A stretch of 64,000 nt of DNA from ZC4RG30 sp963812195 (lineage in GTDB: Bacteria; Pseudomonadota; Gammaproteobacteria; Steroidobacterales; Steroidobacteraceae). A model generated the notes under the pieces. It made no database searches and was not told the DNA's origin. It worked only from the letters and a program-made list of their open reading frames with translations. The stretch lies in the NCBI GenBank assembly GCA_963812195.1, contig CAWEUI010000015.1, forward strand, positions 169,017 to 233,016. Reading direction: 5' to 3'. The position numbers and the translations under genes were made by a program. Of the stretch, positions 57,896-64,000 are shown piece after piece (the first letter of the stretch is position 1; every line of letters begins with the position of its first letter).

Positions 57896-60184
57896 ATGCT
57901 CTCATCGGAACTGGAAAATTGCCTGAACGCAGCCTTTGCGCAGGCGCGCGAGGCCCGGCACGAAGTGCTCACGGTGGATCACCTGCTGCTGGCGATCCTC
58001 GACACGCCGCGCGTGCGGGAGATCCTCAGGGCCGGTGGCGCGGACCTGCAGCGCCTGGCCGAGGAGCTGGCCGCGCACATCGACAACACCACGCCGCGCA
58101 TGAAGCCCGACGAGGACGACCGCGAGGTGCAGCCCACGCTGGGCTTCCAGCGGGTGCTGCAGCGGGCCGTGTTCCAGGTGCAGTCCGGCGGCCGGCGCGA
58201 AGTCGGCGTGGCGGACGTGCTGGTGGCCATCTTCAGCGAGAAGCAGAGTCCATTCGGTATTCCTGCTGGCGCGCCAGGAGATCACGCGGCTGGACGTCAC
58301 GCAGTACATCTCCCACGGCCTGGGCAAGGAGCGTGAGGAGAAGGTCACCAGGGAGGACAACGGCGCGGACGCCGAGCGCGAGCCCGAGGGCGGCAGCGCG
58401 CTGGACAAGTACGCGGTCAACCTCAATCGTGCGGCCCAGGAGGGGCGCATCGATCCGCTGGTCGGACGCAAGGTCGAGGTCGAGCGCACCATCGAGATCC
58501 TGTGCCGGCGCCGCAAGAACAATCCCCTCGTACGTCGGCGAGGCCGGCGTGGGCAAGACGGCCATCGTCGAGGGGCTGGCGCGGCTGATCGTCGAGGGCA
58601 AGGTGCCCGAGGTGCTGGCGGACAGCGTCATCTATTCGCTGGACATGGGCTCGTTGCTGGCCGGCACCAAGTACCGCGGCGATTTCGAGAAGCGGCTCAA
58701 GGCCGTGATCAGCGAGATCAAGAAGCAGACCGGCGCGATCCTGTTCATCGACGAGATCCACACCCTGATCGGCGCGGGCGCCGCCTCGGGCGGCGTGATG
58801 GACGCCTCGAACCTGATCAAGCCGGCGCTGGCCAGCGGCGAGCTGCGCTGCATCGGCTCGACCACCTACCAGGAATACCGCGGCATCTTCGAGAAGGATC
58901 ACGCGCTGGCGCGCCGCTTCCAGAAGATCGACGTGGTCGAGCCGAGCGTTGCGGAGACGATCGAGATCCTGCAGGGCCTCAGGCCGCGCTTCGAGGAACA
59001 CCACGGCGTGCACTACACCGACGACCGCCATCAAGTCGGCGGCCGAGCTGGCCGCGCGGCACATCAACGATCGGCACCTGCCGGACAAGGCCATCGACGT
59101 GATGGACGAGGCCGGCGCGCGCCAGCGCCTGAAGCCGGCCGCGGAGCGCAACAACGTGGTCGGACGTCGCGCAGATCGAGGACGTGGTGGCACGCATCGC
59201 GCGCATTCCGCCGAAGACCGTGTCCACTTCCGACAAGGAGGTGCTGCGCAACCTCGACCGCAACCTGAAGCTGGTGATCTTCGGCCAGGATCCGGCCATC
59301 GAGGCGCTGGCCGCGTCCATCAAGATGGCGCGGTCCGGGCTGGGCGAGCAGCGCAAGCCGGTGGGCAGCTTCCTGTTCGCCGGCCCCACCGGCGTCGGCA
59401 AGACCGAGGTCACGCGCCAGCTCGCGCATCGCGCTGGGCGTGGAGTTCCTGCGCTTCGACATGTCCGAGTACATGGAGCGGCACACCGTGTCGCGCCTGA
59501 TCGGTGCGCCGCCGGGCTATGTGGGCTTCGACCAGGGCGGCCTGCTGACCGAGGCGATCACCAAGCATCCGCACTGCGTGCTGCTGCTCGATGAGATCGA
59601 GAAGGCGCACCCGGACGTGTTCAACCTGCTGCTGCAGGTGATGGACCACGGCGCGCTGACCGACAACAACGGCCGCAAGGCCGATTTCCGGCACGTGATC
59701 ATCGTGCATGACCACCAATGCGGGCGCGCAGGACATGGCGCGGCCGTCGATCGGCTTCACCCAGCAGGACAACACGCCGGACGGCATGGAGGCGATCCGC
59801 CGCCTGTTCACGCCGGAGTTCCGCAACCGGCTCGACGCCATCATCCAGTTCGCGCCGCTGTCCAAGGCAACCATCGAGCGCGTGGTGGACAAGCTGCTGG
59901 TCGAGGTGGAGGCGCAGCTGGAGCAGAAGGGCGTGCAGCTGCACGTCGACGATGCGGCCCGCGGCTGGCTGGCCGACAACGGCTACGACCCGAAGATGGG
60001 CGCGCGGCCGATGGCACGGCTGATCCAGGAGCAGATCAAGCGGCCGCTGGCCGAGGAGCTGCTGTTCGGCAAGCTGGCCGAGGGCGGGCAGGTGCTGGTT
60101 TCGGTGGCCGAAGACGGCAAGTCCCTGGCGCTGGATGTCTCGCCGCTGCCGCGACCCGTGCTGCCGCAGCCGGCCGGTGCCTGA
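57896..60184 (+). CDS. clpA: ClpA unfoldase (6 frame breaks as printed)
   Basis: 760 residues after removing six extra bases at 58250, 58528, 59020, 59162, 59427 and 59707; E. coli ClpA has 758. Clp_N repeats open the protein (SSELENCLNAAFAQAREARHE, HLLLAIL). D1 Walker A is GEAGVGKTA, D2 Walker A GPTGVGKTE, with D2 lid features (EFLRFDMSEYMERH, GAPPGYVGFD, TTNAGAQ) and the ClpP-contact IGF. Every break can be read as synonymous third bases written together (AGT/AGC, CTC/CTG, ACC/ACG, GTC/GTG, GCG/GCC, GTG/GTC), so the gene is likely intact. Confidence 0.92.
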
Positions 60185-60190
60185 CGAGGC

Positions 60191-60409
60191 CTAGCGGCCG
60201 CGATACACGATACGTCCCTTGGTCAGATCGTAGGGCGTCATCTCCACCGTCACGGCATCGCCCGTCAGGATGCGAATGTAGTTTTTGCGCATCTTGCCCG
60301 AGATGTGTGCCGTGACCATGTGGCCGTTCTTCAACTGCACGCGAAACGTCGTGTTGGGCAGGGTTTCCACTACCTCGCCTTCCATCTGTATCGCGTCGTC
60401 TTTGGCCAT
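60191..60409 (-). CDS. infA: Translation initiation factor IF-1
   Basis: 72 residues, the OB-fold IF-1: MAKDDAIQMEGEVVETLPN, LKNGHMVTAHISGKMRKNYI, GDAVTVEMTPYDLTKGRI. A GAAGGA lies three bases before the ATG. The frame upstream is continuous with aat (no stop), so IF-1 may be made both alone and, rarely, as the end of an Aat fusion. It is essential in most bacteria. Confidence 0.9.
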   Translation of the reverse strand: MAKDDAIQMEGEVVETLPNTTFRVQLKNGHMVTAHISGKMRKNYIRILTGDAVTVEMTPYDLTKGRIVYRGR

Positions 60410-61147
60410 ATATCCTTCGGTTGGTCCGGGCGGACCCGGGAAAGGCCGCGAATTCTGCATAAAGCGGCGCTCCAAAGCAATGTTGCTCGGGTCCCCGGGC
60501 AGGAATTCCAGGAATTGCCGGCGCGGCATGGGGCGGCTGCCCATGCGCCGCAGATGCGCGGAAGGCAGCTGGCAGTCGATCAGGGCGATGCCACGGTCCG
60601 CGCATCGTTGCGCCAGCCATACAAGGGCAACCTTGGAGGCATCGGCGCGCCGGCTGAACATGGACTCCCCGCTGAACACGCGCCCGGTGGCAACCCCGTA
60701 GAGCCCGCCGACCAGTTCCTGCGCGCACCAGATCTCGATGCTGTGGGCCATGCCCAGGCGATGCAGATCGATGTACGCGGCCTGCATTTCGGGCGTGATC
60801 CACGTGCCCGCTTCGGCTGCGCGGGGGCTGGCGCAGCCGGCAATCACGGCCGCGAAGTCGCGGTCTTCGGTTACCTGGTAGTCGCCGCGTCGCAGGCGAC
60901 GCTGCAGGCTGCGCGAGACATGCAGTTCATCCGGAAACAGCACTTCGCGCGGATCAGGCGACCACCACAGCACCGGTTCGCCGGGCGAGTACCAGGGGAA
61001 GATGCCGCGCCGATAGGCCGCCACCAGGCGCTGCGGCGCCAGGTCGCCACCGGCGGCAAGCAGCCCCGGCGGGTCCTCCAGTGCCTCCGTGACGGGCGGG
61101 AAACGCGTCGGGGGGTCGGCCGGCTGCAGCCAGGTGAGGCGCTTCAT
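60191..61147 (-). CDS. aat: Leucyl/phenylalanyl-tRNA-protein transferase in one frame with IF-1
   Basis: One open frame of 318 residues. Residues 1-230 are Aat: FPPVTEALEDPPGLLAAGGDL, GIFPWYSPGEPVLWWSPDPR, VGGLYGVATGRVFSGESMFS, and ALIDCQLPSAHLRRMG with the tRNA-site region. A linker with PFPGPPGPTEGY follows, and residues 247-318 are IF-1. Aat adds Leu or Phe to basic N termini for ClpS-ClpAP. There is no stop between the two in this frame. It overlaps the DUF482 gene by ATGA. Two separate genes is the usual state. Confidence 0.85.
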   Translation of the reverse strand: MKRLTWLQPADPPTRFPPVTEALEDPPGLLAAGGDLAPQRLVAAYRRGIFPWYSPGEPVLWWSPDPREVLFPDELHVSRSLQRRLRRGDYQVTEDRDFAAVIAGCASPRAAEAGTWITPEMQAAYIDLHRLGMAHSIEIWCAQELVGGLYGVATGRVFSGESMFSRRADASKVALVWLAQRCADRGIALIDCQLPSAHLRRMGSRPMPRRQFLEFLPGDPSNIALERRFMQNSRPFPGPPGPTEGYMAKDDAIQMEGEVVETLPNTTFRVQLKNGHMVTAHISGKMRKNYIRILTGDAVTVEMTPYDLTKGRIVYRGR

Positions 61148-62279
61148 CCGCGATGGAATGGCGCGTGTGCGGCGGCGGATTCCGAGTAGTCCTCCACGGC
61201 GGTGCGTTCGCGCTGGAGAAAATCCGCGATCGCGCGCCGGAAACGCGGTTCGGCGATGTAGTGCGCCGAGTGGGTGGCGACCGGTTCGAAGCCACGCACG
61301 ATCTTGTGCTCGCCCTGGGTGCCGGGCTCGAAGCGCTCGATGCCATGCTCGATGCAGTACTCGATCCCCTGGTGGTAGCAGGTCTCGAAATGCAGGCTGT
61401 GGAAGTCGCCGGCGGCTCCCCAGTAGCGCCCGTACAGCACCTTCTTCGATGCAATGAACACCGCTGCGGCCACCGGTTCATCCGCGCGGCAGGCCAGCTT
61501 GACCATCAGCGCGTCGCCCAGCTTCGTGGCAAGTTCCTCGAAAGCAGGCGTAGTTCAGGTAAGGCGCGTGGCCGTGCAGCCGGAAGTTGCGGGCATGTAC
61601 CTCGAAGGCGAAGCGCAGCTGTGCCGGCGAGATGTCCGAACCATGCAGGGTCAGGAAGCTGATGCCGTCTTCGGTGGTGCGGCGCCGCTCGCGCCGGATC
61701 TGCTTGCGCTTGTCCGAGCGGAACGAGGCCAGGATACTGCTCGAAGCTGGTGTAGCCGCGATTGTGCCAGTGGAACTGCACGTCGCTGCGCGACAGCCAG
61801 CCGCGGGCGGTAAATGCCTGCAGCTCCTGTTCGGTCACGAACAGCGCATGGGCGGACGAGAGCTGTTCGGCCGTGCAGTGCTGCGCCAGTGCGCCGGCCA
61901 TTTGCTCGCGCAGCGCACCGGCAGGCAGGTCCGGCGCCAGCAGCAGGCGCGGGGCATTGATCGGCGAGAACGGCACAGCCACCAGCAACTTCGGGTAGTA
62001 GGGCAGGCCGTGTCGCTCGTGAGCCTGGGCCCAGCCGAAGTCGAACACGAACTCGCCCCAGGAGTGCCACTTGCGATATGCGGGGGCGGCGGCAATGAGC
62101 CGGCCGTTGTCCGACAGCGCCAGGTGGGCCGGAGTCCAGCCGCTGTCCCCGCCCACGCAGCCGCTGTGTTCCAGCGCCGCGAGAAACTCGTGGCGCAGGA
62201 AGGGGCACTCGGTGCCGCTCAGCGCATTCCAGTCGCCGGCCGGGATGTCATCGATGTGCTGGAGCTCGCGGATTTGCAT
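61144..62279 (-). CDS. DUF482 FemAB/GNAT-like protein (2 frame breaks as printed)
   Basis: 377 residues after removing extra bases at 61734/61733 (TAT+C) and 61541/61540 (TTT+C). The family pattern includes FVFDFGWAQAHERHGLPYYPKL in two parts, FHWHNRGYTSFEQYLASF, RKQIRRERRR, and the C-terminal GRYWGAAGDFHSLHFETCYHQG. Related to FemAB-like peptidoglycan acyltransferases; its own substrate is unknown. It lies between trxB and aat, overlapping aat by four bases. Confidence 0.85.
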
Positions 62280-62298
62280 CCTGCTGGCGCGCGCGTAT

Positions 62299-63261
62299 TC
62301 AGCCGCCGTGGTCGAAAGACTCGAGATAGCGGTCGGCATCCAGTGCCGCCATGCATCCGGACCCCGCAGAGGTGATGGCCTGCCGGTACACCGAGTCGGC
62401 CACGTCGCCGGCAGCGAACACGCCCGCGATGCTGGTGGCCGTGGCATTGCCGTTGGCGCCGCCCTTGACCTTCAGGTAGCCACCCTGCATGTCCAGCTGG
62501 CCGTTGAACAGGGCCGTGTTGGGAGCGTGCCCGATGGCGATGAACAGGCCGGTTACCTGCAGCGGCTCGCCGGGCGAGCCATCCGTGTTGCGCAGGCGCA
62601 CGCCGGTGACGCCACTGTCGTCGCCGAGTACTTCCTCGACCGTGCTGTTCCAGCGAAAACTCACCTTGCCCTCGGCGGCGCGCGCGTGCAGCCGGTCCTG
62701 CAGGATCTTCTCGCCGCGCAGCTTGTCGCGGCGGTGGATGAGCGTGACGTGTTGGGCGATGTTGGACAGGTACAGCGCCTCCTCGACAGCCGTATTGCCG
62801 CCGCCCACCACGGCAATGTGCTGGTTGCGGAAGAAGAACCCGTCGCAGGTCGCGCAGGCCGATACACCCTTGCCCCGGAACGTCTCCTCCGACGGCAGGC
62901 CGAGATACTTGGCGGCAGCGCCGGTGGCAATGATCAGCGCGTCACAGGTGTAAGTGCCCGAATCGCCAATCAGCCGGAAGGGCCGCGCGGTCAGCTCTGC
63001 CGTGTGGATGTGATCGTTGACCAGGCGCGTATTGAAGCGCTCGGCGTGGCGGCGCAGCCGGTCCATCAAATCGGGGCCCTGCACGCCCTCGGCATCGCCC
63101 GGCCAGTTGTCCACGTCGGTGGTCGTCATCAGCTGACCACCCTGCTCGAGCCCCGTGATGAGCAGCGGCGCGCGATTGGCGCGTGCCGCGTAGACAGCCG
63201 CACTGTATCCGGCCGGACCTGAACCCAGGATGATGAGGGGGCTGTGGATGGTATCGGTCAT
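62299..63261 (-). CDS. trxB: Thioredoxin reductase
   Basis: 320 residues. FAD motif LIILGSGPAGYSAAVYAAR, redox pair CATCDG near residue 137, NADPH motif VVGGGNTAVEEALYL, and C-terminal GVFAAGDVADSVYRQAITSAG. It reduces thioredoxin with NADPH. It leads the trxB-DUF482-aat-infA unit and is divergent from ftsK. Confidence 0.96.
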   Translation of the reverse strand: MTDTIHSPLIILGSGPAGYSAAVYAARANRAPLLITGLEQGGQLMTTTDVDNWPGDAEGVQGPDLMDRLRRHAERFNTRLVNDHIHTAELTARPFRLIGDSGTYTCDALIIATGAAAKYLGLPSEETFRGKGVSACATCDGFFFRNQHIAVVGGGNTAVEEALYLSNIAQHVTLIHRRDKLRGEKILQDRLHARAAEGKVSFRWNSTVEEVLGDDSGVTGVRLRNTDGSPGEPLQVTGLFIAIGHAPNTALFNGQLDMQGGYLKVKGGANGNATATSIAGVFAAGDVADSVYRQAITSAGSGCMAALDADRYLESFDHGG

Positions 63262-63262
63262 G

Positions 63263-63268
63263 TATAAT
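63263..63268 (+). promoter_or_regulatory. Consensus -10 (TATAAT) upstream of ftsK
   Basis: A perfect TATAAT lies 86 bases before the ftsK TTG, next to the trxB start codon. There is no clear -35 at 17 bases. Its overlap with the trxB start region suggests that the two genes could interfere. Confidence 0.4.
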
Positions 63269-63354
63269 TTCCCAAGACGTTACTGCGCCCATTTTGCCGC
63301 ATGTGGTGGCTTGCAGCGCCGATTCAGCATGCGTATCCAGGAGACACACCCGGC

Positions 63355-64000
63355 TTGAGTCCGTCCACTTCCGTTACCGGTGGATCGCGCCTGACCCAGG
63401 CGGTCCTCAAGGCGGTGCGGGAGAGTGTCGCCATCCTGCTGGCCGTCATCGCCCTGGTGCTGCTGGTGGCGCTCGTCTCCTATGCGCCCGGCGATCCGGG
63501 GTGGTCCTATTCCGGGGACGGCCAGCCGGTGCGCAACCAGATCGGCCCTTTCGGCGCGGCGCTCGCCGACGTGCTGCTGTTCCTGTTCGGCAGGCCCGCC
63601 TACCTGCTGCCGGCGATGCTGCTGGTGGCTGCCTGGTTGGTGTTCCGCAACCGTACGGAGCAGTTCCAGCCGGCAAGTCGCATCAATGTCGCAGTCCGGG
63701 TCGGCGGGTTCGTGCTGCTGCTGGCCGCCAGCAGCGGGCTGGCGACGCTGCACTGGGAGGCCGGCACGCTGCGCGAATCGGCCGGCGGTGTGCTGGGCCA
63801 GCTCGTTGGCGATGGGCTGGCCGCGGGCATGAAGATGCTCGGCGCGACGCTGGTGCTGCTGGGCCTCTGGCTGGCGGGCCTGGCCATCGCCTTTCACGTG
63901 TCCGTGTTCGACGTGTTCGACCGCATCGGCCATGCGTTCTGGCGGGCCGTGCACTGGATCCGCGCCCGCATCAGCGCGCGGCGCACGGTGGCCGAGGGCC
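63355..64000 (+). CDS. ftsK: DNA translocase FtsK, N-terminal part
   Basis: Starts at TTG 63355 with AGGAGA about ten bases before, and runs out of the window (215 residues seen). The membrane domain shows four hydrophobic segments: about 25-44, 70-90 (DVLLFLFGRPAYLLPAMLLV), 108-126 and 158-178. The trxB-ftsK neighbourhood and VSYAPGDPGWSYSGDG support FtsK. The motor domain is outside the window. Confidence 0.88.
   Translation, partial: MSPSTSVTGGSRLTQAVLKAVRESVAILLAVIALVLLVALVSYAPGDPGWSYSGDGQPVRNQIGPFGAALADVLLFLFGRPAYLLPAMLLVAAWLVFRNRTEQFQPASRINVAVRVGGFVLLLAASSGLATLHWEAGTLRESAGGVLGQLVGDGLAAGMKMLGATLVLLGLWLAGLAIAFHVSVFDVFDRIGHAFWRAVHWIRARISARRTVAEG

Overview
The window is a GC-rich, densely packed chromosomal segment of a gammaproteobacterium, probably near the Xanthomonadales/Nevskiales. 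That placement rests on gene content and order, not on a tree: tRNA-Ser/4.5S RNA/dnaX/ybaB/recR, gcvR-bcp-phoH-bepA, yceD-rpmF-fabH, clpSA/infA-aat/trxB/ftsK, an Rrf2-led SUF operon, and a lexA-imuA-imuB-dnaE2 cassette. I see no prophage, insertion sequence, CRISPR array or plasmid region.

Layout. 1-1568: two SixA-like histidine phosphatases around an exported DUF442-type phosphatase. 1565-7854: the SUF iron-sulfur operon (sufR-B-C-D-S-U-T plus a degenerate SixA-like last gene) read from one promoter with an IscR-type operator. 7906-13826: class I aldolase, mlaFEDCB, a PLP lyase, and mlaA on the opposite strand. 13832-19219: bepA, PIN-PhoH, bcp, gcvR, dapA and a small lipoprotein. 19314-22162: tRNA-Ser(GGA), SRP RNA, dnaX, ybaB, recR. 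22174-29631: rsgA, orn, a DUF1249 gene, a coiled-coil protein, prc, small membrane and hypothetical proteins, aguB. 29628-36324: a low-molecular-weight phosphatase, rne, rluC, maf, yceD-rpmF-fabH. 36374-43160: a type IV minor pilin operon (pilE-fimT-pilV-pilW-pilX-pilY1). 43339-45441: an Lpp-like lipoprotein and a PYROXD2-like flavoprotein. 45469-51400: the SOS mutagenesis operon behind two tandem LexA boxes. 51414-57418: gspC-D-E-F of a type II secretion system. 57545-64000: clpS-clpA facing a trxB/DUF482/aat/infA operon, and the start of ftsK.

The main sequence-level result concerns data quality. Nine genes (aldolase, dnaX, orn, rne, pilY1, pilX, dnaE2, clpA and the DUF482 gene) are out of frame as printed. 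Every break can be read as one extra base at a codon third position, where the two neighbouring bases are synonymous alternatives (for example GCC/GCG written GCCG). I count 35 such doublets, 20 of them in dnaE2, plus one dropped base in dnaX. This fits a mixed-strain consensus better than gene decay. These genes are therefore annotated as CDS, with the break points given.

Other points of interest: a SixA paralogue lacking both catalytic histidines at the end of the SUF operon, an uninterrupted aat-infA reading frame, loss of the tetracysteine motif in GspE, a duplicated tRNA-Ser 3' end, and a yceD start that may be almost leaderless.
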